NCBI GenBank assembly: GCA_029935325.1
Contig: JAOZKO010000018.1
Span: 1-18,287, forward strand
Length of the DNA stretch: 18,287 nucleotides
Source: Bacteroidales bacterium
GTDB lineage: Bacteria > Bacteroidota > Bacteroidia > Bacteroidales > UBA1556
Reading direction: 5' to 3'
Every line of letters begins with the position of its first letter. The stretch's first letter is position 1. Position numbers and translations under genes: made by a program. The notes below the pieces were generated by a model. The model did no database searches. It was given only the letters and a program-made list of their open reading frames with translations, and was not told the DNA's origin. Below are positions 6,548 through 14,475 of the stretch, in pieces.

Positions 6548-7345
6548 TTAAGCTTCCACTTCTGCTTCTTCAGTTGCAGCAGCAGCAGCTTCTTCTTTCT
6601 TCTTAGCTTTTTGTGCTTCAGCTTTTGCTTGATCACCGGCTCTTTTCTCTCTTTCCATCTTACGCTCAGCAAGTCCTTCTTCTATTGCAGTACAAACTAC
6701 GTCCACAATTAAAGAAATAGACTTAGAAGCATCATCATTTGCTGGAATTACAAAATCCACATCATTAGGATTTGAATTTGTATCAACCATACCAAATACG
6801 GGGATGCTTAATTTCTTAGCTTCAAGAACAGCTATTTTCTCTTTTACAATATCCACAATAAATAGTGCAGATGGTAAGCGAGAAAGATCAGAAATACTTC
6901 CAAAGTTCTTTTCCAATTTAGCTCTTTCACGATCTAGTTGTAGGCGCTCACGCTTTGATAAATTTGCATAAGCCTCTTCCTTCATCATTTTATCGATAGT
7001 ACTCATCTTACGAACTGCTTTACGAATAGTAGAGAAGTTAGTAAGCATACCACCTGGCCAACGCTCAGTAGCATAAGGCATACCTGTTTTTGCTACTCTC
7101 TCAGCAACAAGGTCTTTAGCTTGTTTCTTTGTAGCTACGAATAAAATTTTCTTACCTGATTTAGCAATTTGCTTTGCAGCAGCTGCAGCATTATCAAGCA
7201 ATACTGTTGTTTTGTGAAGGTCAAGAATATGAATTCCGTTTTTCTCCATAAAGATATATGGAGCCATATTAGGATTCCATTTACGCTTTAGGTGACCAAA
7301 GTGTACTCCTGCGTCTAGCAGAGCATCAAAACTTGTTTTTGACAT
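6548..7345 (-). CDS. rpsB: 30S ribosomal protein S2
   Basis: Small-subunit ribosomal protein S2, 265 residues. Diagnostic segments are the N-terminal LLDAGVHFGH, the FVATKKQAKDL stretch, the RWPGGMLTN motif and the D-V-D-F-VIPANDDA region. The last ~30 residues form a low-complexity Lys/Ala/Glu tail with a run of five Ala, encoded by GCA/GCT-like triplet repeats. Such tails vary between species and are not part of the conserved core. It is third in the operon, after a 106-bp spacer containing two hairpins that may regulate it. Translation starts at the ATG ending at 7345, without a Shine-Dalgarno sequence. Confidence 0.97.
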   Translation of the reverse strand: MSKTSFDALLDAGVHFGHLKRKWNPNMAPYIFMEKNGIHILDLHKTTVLLDNAAAAAKQIAKSGKKILFVATKKQAKDLVAERVAKTGMPYATERWPGGMLTNFSTIRKAVRKMSTIDKMMKEEAYANLSKRERLQLDRERAKLEKNFGSISDLSRLPSALFIVDIVKEKIAVLEAKKLSIPVFGMVDTNSNPNDVDFVIPANDDASKSISLIVDVVCTAIEEGLAERKMEREKRAGDQAKAEAQKAKKKEEAAAAATEEAEVEA

Positions 7346-7451
7346 TTCTATAAATTTTAAAATTGTTTACATTCTGCATAATAACAACCATGAGGTAGCC
7401 TCATATATAATGAGAGTCCCCATAGTTTAGATACTAAACAAATAACTCGAT
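7346..7451 (-). promoter_or_regulatory. rpsI-rpsB spacer with two hairpins (possible S2 leader)
   Basis: On the minus strand two compact hairpins precede rpsB: GTTTAG-TAT-CTAAAC (7425-7439) and ATGAGG-CTA-CCTCAT (7390-7404). A TGGGGACTCTCAT segment lies between them, and its CTCAT could pair with part of ATGAGG as an alternative. The other spacers of the operon are only 2 and 32 bp. The size and structure suggest an rpsB regulatory leader or a processing site (inference). Confidence 0.4.
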
Positions 7452-7838
7452 TTAACGTTTTGAGAATTGGAATTTCTTCCTTGCTTTTGGTTGTCCAGGC
7501 TTCTTCCTTTCAACCATACGTGGATCACGACGCATCAAACCATCCTTCTTAAGTAGAGGGCGATATTCTTCGTCAATAGTCACCAATGCACGAGAAATAG
7601 CTAAGCGCAATGCTTCTGCTTGTCCTTTAATTCCTCCTCCATCAAGATTTACCTTCACATCATATTTTCCTTGATTATCAGTAATCTCGAATGCCTGTGT
7701 AACAACATATTGCAATATTCCTGTTGGGAAATACTCTTTATAATCACGATTATTAACAGTGATTTCTCCATTTCCTGGGCTCATATAAATACGAGCTACG
7801 GCAGTCTTTCTACGACCAATTACATTAATTACGTCCAT
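7452..7838 (-). CDS. rpsI: 30S ribosomal protein S9
   Basis: Small-subunit ribosomal protein S9, 128 residues, a normal length. It shows the N-terminal GRRKTAVARIYMSPGNGEITVN signature (broken here only by ordinary variation), the DGGGIKGQAEALRLAISRAL core (with the GGG-KGQAEA segment), and the basic C-terminus ending KKFQFSKR, the tail that reaches toward the P-site tRNA. Its start codon is two bases after the rplM stop, so the two are almost certainly translationally coupled. Identification is secure. Confidence 0.97.
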   Translation of the reverse strand: MDVINVIGRRKTAVARIYMSPGNGEITVNNRDYKEYFPTGILQYVVTQAFEITDNQGKYDVKVNLDGGGIKGQAEALRLAISRALVTIDEEYRPLLKKDGLMRRDPRMVERKKPGQPKARKKFQFSKR

Positions 7839-7840
7839 AA

Positions 7841-8296
7841 TTATTTAAGATCATTTAGGTTCAACAATTGTGGCTTTTGAGCTTCGTGTGGATGCTCTGT
7901 ACCAGTGTACACATACAAATTACGGAATAATTGACTTCCTAATTTATTTTTTGGTAACATACCCTTAACGGCTCTTTCAACCACTGCACCAGGCTTCTTT
8001 GCAAGAACCTCAGCAGGTGATGCAAATCGTTGTCCTCCCGGGTATCCAGTATGACGCACATATTGTTTATCTGTCATCTTTTTGCCCGTTAATACAATCT
8101 TATGTGCATTAAGAATAATAACATTATCTCCACAATCAACATGAGGAGTAAAGTCTACTTTGTGCTTGCCTCTTAGTAGAAAAGCTACTTTTGAAGCTAA
8201 ACGACCTAAAGTAGCACCATCAGCATCAATCACAACCCAATTTTTGGTAACTGTGTTTTTGTTTGCTGAAACAGTTTTATAACTTAAAGTATTCAT
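7841..8296 (-). CDS. rplM: 50S ribosomal protein L13
   Basis: Large-subunit ribosomal protein L13, 151 residues. Recognised from WVVIDADGATLGRLAS near the N-terminus, the KHKVDFTPHVDCGD segment, and VKGMLPKNKLG in the C-terminal half; the last residues follow a YTGTEHPHEAQKP stretch, as usual. It is the first gene of the rplM-rpsI-rpsB-tsf operon, preceded by a strong promoter (8490-8521) and a leader of about 190 nt. The leader is long for this genome, where other promoters lie about 20 nt from their genes, and probably carries control elements. Confidence 0.97.
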   Translation of the reverse strand: MNTLSYKTVSANKNTVTKNWVVIDADGATLGRLASKVAFLLRGKHKVDFTPHVDCGDNVIILNAHKIVLTGKKMTDKQYVRHTGYPGGQRFASPAEVLAKKPGAVVERAVKGMLPKNKLGSQLFRNLYVYTGTEHPHEAQKPQLLNLNDLK

Positions 8297-8483
8297 TGTT
8301 TCTTCTTTAAACTATTATTAAAAAAATTTACTTATCACAGTCCAAAATTTCCTGCATTTGGGCAAATTTTACCGGCAGCCTGTGCACCATCACTGACATC
8401 TTTCTCTAATTTCCGGTTAAAAACAGGGTCTTTTAAGACCTAATTCCCTAATCCTCAAGAATATAATACATTTCTTGAAAAAT
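8297..8483 (-). promoter_or_regulatory. rplM leader RNA with competing hairpins
   Basis: Transcribed leader between the promoter and rplM. On the minus strand the stems are GGTCTT/AAGACC (8427-8440); TTTTAACCGG with CCGGTAAAA (8413-8422 with 8367-8375), a 9-bp stem with one bulged A enclosing 37 nt; and AAAATTT/AAATTTT (8344-8370). The last two share 8367-8370 and cannot both form fully. This resembles an autoregulatory ribosomal-protein leader. An L13 leader class has been described in Bacteroidia, as I recall, but I cannot test the match. Confidence 0.5.
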
Positions 8484-8489
8484 GGGCTG

Positions 8490-8521
8490 CAAAAGTAGTA
8501 CTTATTTTTTTAATAGACAAA
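8490..8521 (-). promoter_or_regulatory. Promoter of the rplM operon
   Basis: On the minus strand TTTG (8518-8521) and TACTTTTG (8490-8497) are separated by 20 bp. Both boxes match the Bacteroidota sigma consensus (TTTG and TAnnTTTG). Transcription should begin near 8483. Confidence 0.75.
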
Positions 8522-8648
8522 ACTTTATGTATGTTTTTTGGTGGGGAGTTGGGAGTTCAACAAACAAGAAACAAGAAATAACAAACAAAAAACAATCCGC
8601 CACATATAATTTTCGTAGATTTGTAATCTAATAAATCACAATACAAAT
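8522..8648. other. Divergent intergenic stretch with low-complexity DNA
   Basis: With the rplM leader and promoter this completes the 352-bp gene-free gap 8297-8648. It has a G-rich GGGGAGTTGGGAGTT stretch (about 8542-8556), then an A/C-rich stretch of repeated AACAA and AAGAAA-type units (about 8558-8594), then the promoter box of the next gene. The low-complexity part looks like repeat decay rather than a binding site. Confidence 0.45.
8616..8623 (+). promoter_or_regulatory. Candidate -7 box upstream of the lipoate-ligase-like gene
   Basis: TAGATTTG fits TAnnTTTG. No TTG is seen at the -33 position, only A/C-rich sequence. The ATG follows after about 25 bp. It may serve the whole five-gene run ending at 15900. 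Confidence 0.45.
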
Positions 8649-9269
8649 ATGACTGATTACAATTTACCAGACATGGAGCTTCTTTTATCTGAAGATAATT
8701 CGGGTTTTAAGGTTTTTCAACCAGACAAAAATTATCTTGTTCTAGGGAGGTCCAACAAGGAAGATCATTCAATTTTTATGAACTTAGCTGAAGATGATAG
8801 TATAAATATTTTACAAAGGCCATCAGGCGGAGAGGCTGTTTTACTAACACCAAATATGGCGGTTATTTCCATTAAAATGCCATTAATTAAAGGACAAAAA
8901 CCAAACTTCTATTTTAAACATGCCAATTCACTAATTACTCGTTGCCTTGAAGAAATGGGTATAAATAATATTCACTCAAAAGGAATATCAGATTTATCAA
9001 TAGGAAATAAAAAGATATTAGGGTCGGCAATATATCGAACACAGAACAGTATGTTTTATCATGCCGTATTAAATATAAACGAAGATATAAAGCTTATTTC
9101 AAAATACTTAAAGCACCCGAAAAGAGAGCCTGACTACCGGAAAGGAAGATCACATTCCGCTTTTATAACATCTCTTAAGGATGAATCACATACTATTAAC
9201 TATGATGTTTTGCAGATTTGCTTAGAAAATACGCTTAACTCTTCTTTTTTTTCTATTTTTGCATTATAA
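8649..9269 (+). CDS. Divergent lipoate-protein ligase A-like protein
   Basis: A 206-residue protein of the BPL/LplA/LipB fold, likely cytoplasmic. RPSGGEAV (57-64) corresponds to the lipoyl/adenylate loop usually written RRxSGGGAVxHD, but one Gly is Glu and the His-Asp pair is replaced by Leu residues. GNKKILGSAIYR (119-130) matches the catalytic-lysine segment of LplA, with Lys122 in the lysine position, followed by MFYHAVLNIN. The later HPKREPDYRKGRSH also fits the family. The ~80-residue C-terminal accessory domain of E. coli-type LplA is absent. Substrates of the family are lipoate or octanoate on the E2 and GcvH domains. With an altered loop it may be a transferase, use a different acyl group, or be inactive. 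It is the first gene of a run leading into an RND pump, 34 bp before the next start. Confidence 0.75.
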   Translation: MTDYNLPDMELLLSEDNSGFKVFQPDKNYLVLGRSNKEDHSIFMNLAEDDSINILQRPSGGEAVLLTPNMAVISIKMPLIKGQKPNFYFKHANSLITRCLEEMGINNIHSKGISDLSIGNKKILGSAIYRTQNSMFYHAVLNINEDIKLISKYLKHPKREPDYRKGRSHSAFITSLKDESHTINYDVLQICLENTLNSSFFSIFAL

Positions 9270-9303
9270 AATCACATTACTTTTACTATCTAAAGTCTCA
9301 AGC

Positions 9304-10053
9304 ATGACAAAAAGCATTACTATTTTTATTCTTCTATTTACATTCTCTAATCTGGTAGCATTGCCTACTGATAGTATTGTAAAAAAAGAATATAAGAACA
9401 TCATAAGATGGAATGTTACTCCCATGGCTGTTGTTGGCCCAAAAAGCATTGTTCTAGGTTATGAAAGAATTGTTAAGCCATGGCAAAGTTTCTCTATCAA
9501 TATAGGATATTTGGAAAAAGCTCCCATAGAAAATGCTGATGGAGTTCCTTTAGAATTATTTGATCATAGTAATAAGGGAGGCATTGATATTAGTCTTGAT
9601 TATAGATTCTATTTCAAAAAAAGGAACAAATACAAGGCTCCAGATGGTTTGTATTGGGGGCCATATACTAGCTATATAAGTATTTGGCAAGATGCCTCTG
9701 TTGCTTTACTTGATAATAATACTGTTGTTAACACAGTACATTACAAAGGCAGGTTTAGCATGTTTAATCTTGGTGCACAACTTGGATATCAGTTTGTTAT
9801 TAAAGAAAGATTTACAATAGATTTGATACTAATGGGACCATCATATGCCTATTACGATATGCATTTGGCCTTAAAATACGATTATACTTTCAACCCTGAT
9901 GATCCATTTTATCAAGATTTATTAGAGTTAATAAATGAATCTAGTCCTGCTTTAGCCAATTTCATAAGAAAAGGTGAAATAGATGCAAGTGGTCGGTTAA
10001 AATTCCACTATTATGGATTCAGATATGGCGTTCAGCTTGGTTATAGATTTTAA
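9304..10053 (+). CDS. Predicted outer-membrane beta-barrel protein
   Basis: A 249-residue protein with a signal peptide (about 1-19, cleavage probably after LVA) and a mature part of alternating strands rich in Tyr, Phe and Gly. Examples are IVLGYERIVKPWQSFSINIGY, split by a turn, and the C-terminal FRYGVQLGYRF, ending in Phe as outer-membrane barrels do. The pattern resembles the small DUF3575-like barrels of the Bacteroidota, but I cannot confirm the family. I chose the ATG at 9304 over an in-frame TTG at 9259 because the TTG lies inside the upstream gene and would put 15 extra residues before the signal peptide. It sits 34 bp after the ligase-like gene and 40 bp before the efflux adaptor, so co-transcription is likely. 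Function unknown; a link to the pump is inference. Confidence 0.7.
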   Translation: MTKSITIFILLFTFSNLVALPTDSIVKKEYKNIIRWNVTPMAVVGPKSIVLGYERIVKPWQSFSINIGYLEKAPIENADGVPLELFDHSNKGGIDISLDYRFYFKKRNKYKAPDGLYWGPYTSYISIWQDASVALLDNNTVVNTVHYKGRFSMFNLGAQLGYQFVIKERFTIDLILMGPSYAYYDMHLALKYDYTFNPDDPFYQDLLELINESSPALANFIRKGEIDASGRLKFHYYGFRYGVQLGYRF

Positions 10054-10093
10054 AAATATAGATAACAAAGAATAATTACGAAAACTAAATAAT

Positions 10094-11254
10094 ATGATTC
10101 AAAATCTAAAATTCAGCAGTATTATCATAGCACTATTTATAATAATTAGTTGTAAAAATGATAAAGCACAAGGCCCCACTCCTCTTCAGGAAATCCCCGT
10201 CGTAAGTGTGATTCAGAGAGATATACCAATATTTAGCACCTATGTTGGGCAGATTTACGGAAAAAAAGACATTCCAATTCGTGCCCGTGTTGAAGGTTTT
10301 TTGGAAACAATAGATTTCAAAGAGGGCTCTAGAGTAAAAAAGGGACAACTACTATATACTATTGATCCACAATCACTAATGGCTGCATCTAATGCTCAAA
10401 GGAGTCAAGTTACGGCAGCACAAACTGCATTAACCAAAGCTCGGGCAGATTTAGACAGAATAAAACCATTAGCAGATGCCAATGCAATTAGTAAAAGTGA
10501 TTTGGATGCTGCCCAAGCTGCTTACGATGCTGCTATTGCCGATTTGAATGCTGCGAAAGCTAACCTTAAATCATCAAATATTGACTTAAGTTATACCAAA
10601 GTACTATCTCCTATGGATGGAATAATTGGAAGAACCAATGCTCGTGTTGGTGAGTTTGTAGGTAAAGACCCAAATCCAGTAATCCTAAATACTGTATCGG
10701 CAATAGATACAATTATTGTAAAGTTTTATGTGACTGAAGCGCAATATTTAAAAATTGCTAAAAGAAATATTGAAAGACGTAAATCAGGAGAATTACGCGA
10801 AGGTGAAATGCCTCCACTTGAGTTAGAACTTGCTGATGGCTCTATTTACGACCAGCCCGGACATATCGATTTTATTGATAGGAATATTGACCAAAACACT
10901 GGTTCAATACTTGTTCAAGCTAGCTTTCCAAATCCAGATAGACTTTTACGCCCTGGATTATATTCTAAAGTTAAAGTTCAGATTGATTTTGTAAAAAACA
11001 CAATCATTATTCCTCAAAGATGTATTGTTGAGTTGCAAGGTCAATATTCCGTTTTTGTAGTTACCGATAGTAATAAAGTAGAAAGTCGCTCTATTAAAAT
11101 AACAGAAAAATCAGGGGATCTTGCTGCTATATCTACAGGCTTAGAAGTTAATGAAAAAATAGTTATTGATGCTTTACAGAAAGTCCGTACAGGAATGGAA
11201 ATTATTCCAAACGACACAACATTTCAAAGTAAAGTATATAAATTAAAACTATAA
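10094..11254 (+). CDS. RND efflux periplasmic adaptor (HlyD/AcrA family)
   Basis: A 386-residue membrane-fusion protein that links the inner-membrane RND transporter to the outer-membrane channel. It is a lipoprotein: the hydrophobic start ends in IIISC, with Cys20 as the lipid anchor. The order of parts is standard: a lipoyl half-motif (RARVEGFLETIDFKEGSRVKKG, with a typical internal turn), an alpha-helical hairpin rich in Ala, Lys and Asp (about 98-170), the second lipoyl half (SPMDGIIGRTNARVGEFV), then beta-barrel and membrane-proximal domains. The transporter gene starts four bases after its stop, so the two are translationally coupled. The name cannot be taken beyond family level. Confidence 0.95.
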   Translation: MIQNLKFSSIIIALFIIISCKNDKAQGPTPLQEIPVVSVIQRDIPIFSTYVGQIYGKKDIPIRARVEGFLETIDFKEGSRVKKGQLLYTIDPQSLMAASNAQRSQVTAAQTALTKARADLDRIKPLADANAISKSDLDAAQAAYDAAIADLNAAKANLKSSNIDLSYTKVLSPMDGIIGRTNARVGEFVGKDPNPVILNTVSAIDTIIVKFYVTEAQYLKIAKRNIERRKSGELREGEMPPLELELADGSIYDQPGHIDFIDRNIDQNTGSILVQASFPNPDRLLRPGLYSKVKVQIDFVKNTIIIPQRCIVELQGQYSVFVVTDSNKVESRSIKITEKSGDLAAISTGLEVNEKIVIDALQKVRTGMEIIPNDTTFQSKVYKLKL

Positions 11255-11258
11255 TAGC

Positions 11259-14200
11259 ATGGCTGAAAGCAAAGGAAATTTTTTCGTACATAGGCCTATT
11301 GTTGCAATGGTTATTGCCATTATTATTGTAATAGTAGGATTCCTATCTCTTTTGGATTTGCCCATAGAGCAATATCCTAACCTCACCCCTCCTATTGTAC
11401 AAGTAAGGGGAACATATACTGGAGCAAATGCTCTAAATGTTGAAGAATCCATGGCTACTCCTCTGGAGCAACAAATCAATGGTGTTGATAATATGATTTA
11501 TATGAAATCTACCAATGCTAATGATGGAACAATGTCTATTGATATCAGTTTCACTGTTGGAACTGATCCAGATATGAATACCGTTTTGGCTCAAAATAGA
11601 GTTTCGGCTGCCACGGCCAAACTTCCAGCATCAGTGAAGCAATATGGTGTTACCACAGAGAAGTCTTTACCTAATATATTAATGCTAATCAATCTTACTT
11701 CTGATGGAAGATACGACCAAGATTTTCTTGGGAACTATGCTTTGATTAATATTAAAGATCAACTTGCTCGAATAAAAGGCATTGGCAGAGTTAATGTTTT
11801 AGGAGCATCAGATTACTCAATGCGAATATGGATTAAACCTGATAGGCTATCTCAAATGGGAATAACAGTTCCTGAGATCACCAATGCTATAAATGAGCAG
11901 AATGCAATTGTTCCAGGAGGTAAATTTGGTGCAGAGCCAGCTCCTGCCGGAACAGAGTTCACATACACCGTTAGACTTCCCGATCGTTTTAATTCACCAG
12001 AGGCATTTGGTGATATAATAATACGGACTCAGGAAGACGGCTCACAGGTTAAATTAAAAGATATTGCCACAATAAATTTAGGGGTTGAAACATATAGTAT
12101 GTTCTCTCGCCTAGATGGAAGAACGGCTTCTATTATTGCTCTTTATCAAGCTCCAGGCTCCAATGCTGTGGATCTTGCTGAAAAAGTAAAAGCTGAAATG
12201 GAATTACTCTCTAAATATTTTCCTGAAAGTGTCGAGCATACTATTGCATTAGATACAACGAAACCTATTACTGCAGGAATTAGAGATATTGTAGTTACTC
12301 TTATTGTTGCCCTTATTCTTGTGATTTTTGTGGTATTTATTTTTATCCAAGATTGGCGAGCCACTCTTATTCCAACAATGGCTATTCCAGTTTCATTAAT
12401 TGGTGCATTTATGTTTTTTCCAATGCTTGGCTTTACGATAAATGTATTATCACTCTTAGGCCTGGTACTAGCCATTGGAATTGTAGTTGATGATGCTATT
12501 GTGGTAGTTGAAGCAGTTCAGGTAAATATTGCCAAAGGAATGAGTTCTAAAGAAGCAACTCTAACAGCTATGCGTCAGGTTACAGCACCAGTAATTGCCA
12601 CAACACTTGTTCTAATTGCAGTATTTATTCCTGTGGCCGGAATGGCTGGCATTACTGGTTTACTATACCAACAGTTTGCCATTACTATTGTAGTTTCTGT
12701 TATTGTTTCATCAATAAATGCTTTGACTCTAAGCCCTGCTTTATGCTCCTTGCTTTTAAAAGAACCTAAGCCATATAAGGGGCCGTTAGGTTGGTTTTTT
12801 GGCAAATTCAATAAAGGAATGAATCATACTACTGACAAGTATATGAATTTTACTAATGTAGTAACCCGTAAGTTAAAGCGAAGCTTTGTATTTATACTTA
12901 TTCTGTCAGTTAGCGCTGCTTTCTTAAGTAAAATGGTACCAGGAGGATTTATTCCTGAAGAAGATATGGGCTATTTTTATGTAAACGTTCAATTACCAAA
13001 TGCTGCTTCATTGCAGCGCTCTGATGATGTTACCAAAAAGATAGAACAAATATTAATGGAATTTCCTGAAATAGAATATACAACTACCGCTACAGGTTAT
13101 AGTATATTATCAGGAGCAATGGTATCAAATACTGGTTTTCTGTTTGTGTCCTTAGACGAATGGTCAGAAAGGGATATTACGGCTAAAGAATTAATAATTA
13201 AAGTTAACCATAAACTATCTCAAGAAATAAAAGGGGCTCAGGTATTTGCTTTTGGGCCACCAGCAATTCCAGGTTTAGGAAACGGTTCTGGCTTTAGCAT
13301 TATGTTGCAGGACAAAGGAGGTAATGAACCGGAGTATCTGGCTGCAAATATGATGAAATTTATACAAGCTGCAAATGCACGCCCCGAAATTGGCAAAGCA
13401 TTTTCTACTTTTCAAGCAAATACACCGCAGCGCTATATGGATATCGATAAGGATAAAGCATTGAAAATGGGAATCCCATTAGATGATTTATACACCACAG
13501 TAGGTGCCTTTATGGGTGGCTCTTATGTTAATGACTTTACTCGTTTTGGTCGATTGTATAAAACTTATATTCAAGCTGAACCTCAATATCGTAATGATGA
13601 AAAAGGCATGAGTAACTTCTTTATTAAAAATAATAAAGGAGATATGGTTCCATTACAAACCATAACTACTATTAAATCTATCTCGGGTCCTGATTATACA
13701 AATAGATTTAATTTATTTAGATCGGTAGAGGTTACTGGCGGACCAGCAGAAGGATATACTTCTGGCCAAGCAATGACTGCACTGGAAGAAGTTGCAGCTG
13801 CAGTATTGCCAGCTGACATGGGTTATACATGGAACGCTATGTCGTTTCAAGAGAAAAAAGCATCGGGGTCATTGGGAGGAATTCTGACATTATCATTAAT
13901 ATTTGTATTCCTAATTCTTGCAGCACAATACGAAAGTTGGTCACTGCCAATGGCAATCCTGTTAGGCACTCCATTTGCACTATTTGGCGCACTACTATTC
14001 TTATATTTAGGAAGAATGGGTAGCCCTACATTTGAGAATAATATCTTTGCGCAGGTTTCCTTTGTTATGCTTATTGGTATGGCAGCTAAGAATGCTATCC
14101 TTATTGTAGAATTTGCTAATGATGAGTTTAAAAAAGGTATCAGCTTATTTGATGCTGCGATTATGGCAGCTCGCTCTAGATTCCGACCAATATTAATGAC

Positions 14201-14441
14201 TGCATTTTCGTTTATATTAGGAGTTTTTCCACTTGTTATTGCGACAGGCTCAGGTGCAGAAGCACGTAAAGTAATGGGAATGGCATTATTAGGTGGCATG
14301 ACATTAGCAACATTGCTAGGAGTATTCCTTTATCCAATGTTGTTTGTAGCAATTGGCAAATTATTTAATTACGAAAAACAACGTGATGCTATACTAGCAG
14401 AAGAAAAAGAGCAAGAAAAAAATGCTTTAGCTGCCGAATAG
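11259..14441 (+). CDS. RND efflux transporter, HAE1 family (AcrB-like)
   Basis: A 1060-residue inner-membrane proton/drug antiporter, full length for the hydrophobe/amphiphile family. It starts with the typical FFVHRPIVAMVIAI first helix and has two large periplasmic loops. The proton relay is intact: adjacent Asp411-Asp412 in IGIVVDDAIVVVEA (fourth helix) and Lys944 in GMAAKNAILIVEF (tenth helix), equivalent to Asp407/Asp408 and Lys940 of AcrB. The second half repeats the first. Pumps of this kind export antibiotics, detergents, bile salts and dyes; the present substrate cannot be read from sequence. No TetR- or MarR-type repressor is encoded next to it. The final ~20 residues are a Lys/Glu-rich cytoplasmic tail. 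Confidence 0.97.
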   Translation: MAESKGNFFVHRPIVAMVIAIIIVIVGFLSLLDLPIEQYPNLTPPIVQVRGTYTGANALNVEESMATPLEQQINGVDNMIYMKSTNANDGTMSIDISFTVGTDPDMNTVLAQNRVSAATAKLPASVKQYGVTTEKSLPNILMLINLTSDGRYDQDFLGNYALINIKDQLARIKGIGRVNVLGASDYSMRIWIKPDRLSQMGITVPEITNAINEQNAIVPGGKFGAEPAPAGTEFTYTVRLPDRFNSPEAFGDIIIRTQEDGSQVKLKDIATINLGVETYSMFSRLDGRTASIIALYQAPGSNAVDLAEKVKAEMELLSKYFPESVEHTIALDTTKPITAGIRDIVVTLIVALILVIFVVFIFIQDWRATLIPTMAIPVSLIGAFMFFPMLGFTINVLSLLGLVLAIGIVVDDAIVVVEAVQVNIAKGMSSKEATLTAMRQVTAPVIATTLVLIAVFIPVAGMAGITGLLYQQFAITIVVSVIVSSINALTLSPALCSLLLKEPKPYKGPLGWFFGKFNKGMNHTTDKYMNFTNVVTRKLKRSFVFILILSVSAAFLSKMVPGGFIPEEDMGYFYVNVQLPNAASLQRSDDVTKKIEQILMEFPEIEYTTTATGYSILSGAMVSNTGFLFVSLDEWSERDITAKELIIKVNHKLSQEIKGAQVFAFGPPAIPGLGNGSGFSIMLQDKGGNEPEYLAANMMKFIQAANARPEIGKAFSTFQANTPQRYMDIDKDKALKMGIPLDDLYTTVGAFMGGSYVNDFTRFGRLYKTYIQAEPQYRNDEKGMSNFFIKNNKGDMVPLQTITTIKSISGPDYTNRFNLFRSVEVTGGPAEGYTSGQAMTALEEVAAAVLPADMGYTWNAMSFQEKKASGSLGGILTLSLIFVFLILAAQYESWSLPMAILLGTPFALFGALLFLYLGRMGSPTFENNIFAQVSFVMLIGMAAKNAILIVEFANDEFKKGISLFDAAIMAARSRFRPILMTAFSFILGVFPLVIATGSGAEARKVMGMALLGGMTLATLLGVFLYPMLFVAIGKLFNYEKQRDAILAEEKEQEKNALAAE

Positions 14442-14475
14442 TACGTAAAACTGAGATAATTTAATAATATTAATT

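Noticed and set aside
6148..6712. Plus-strand frames over tsf and rpsB
   Set aside because: Opposite to highly conserved genes; the Leu/Phe/Ser-rich composition comes from the reverse complement of Lys/Glu/Ala codons.
8542..8594. Low-complexity G-rich and A/C-rich tracts as regulatory sites
   Set aside because: No defined symmetry or spacing; better explained as simple-sequence decay.
9259..9303. Upstream TTG start for the barrel protein
   Set aside because: It lies inside the preceding gene and adds 15 residues before a good signal peptide. The ATG at 9304 is preferred.
12146..12811. Antisense open frames inside the RND transporter
   Set aside because: They are shadows of a long, clearly coding gene and have no family features or start signals.
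13847..14299. 150-residue minus-strand frame
   Set aside because: Lies fully within the transporter gene, whose motifs (Lys944 helix) are intact in the other frame.
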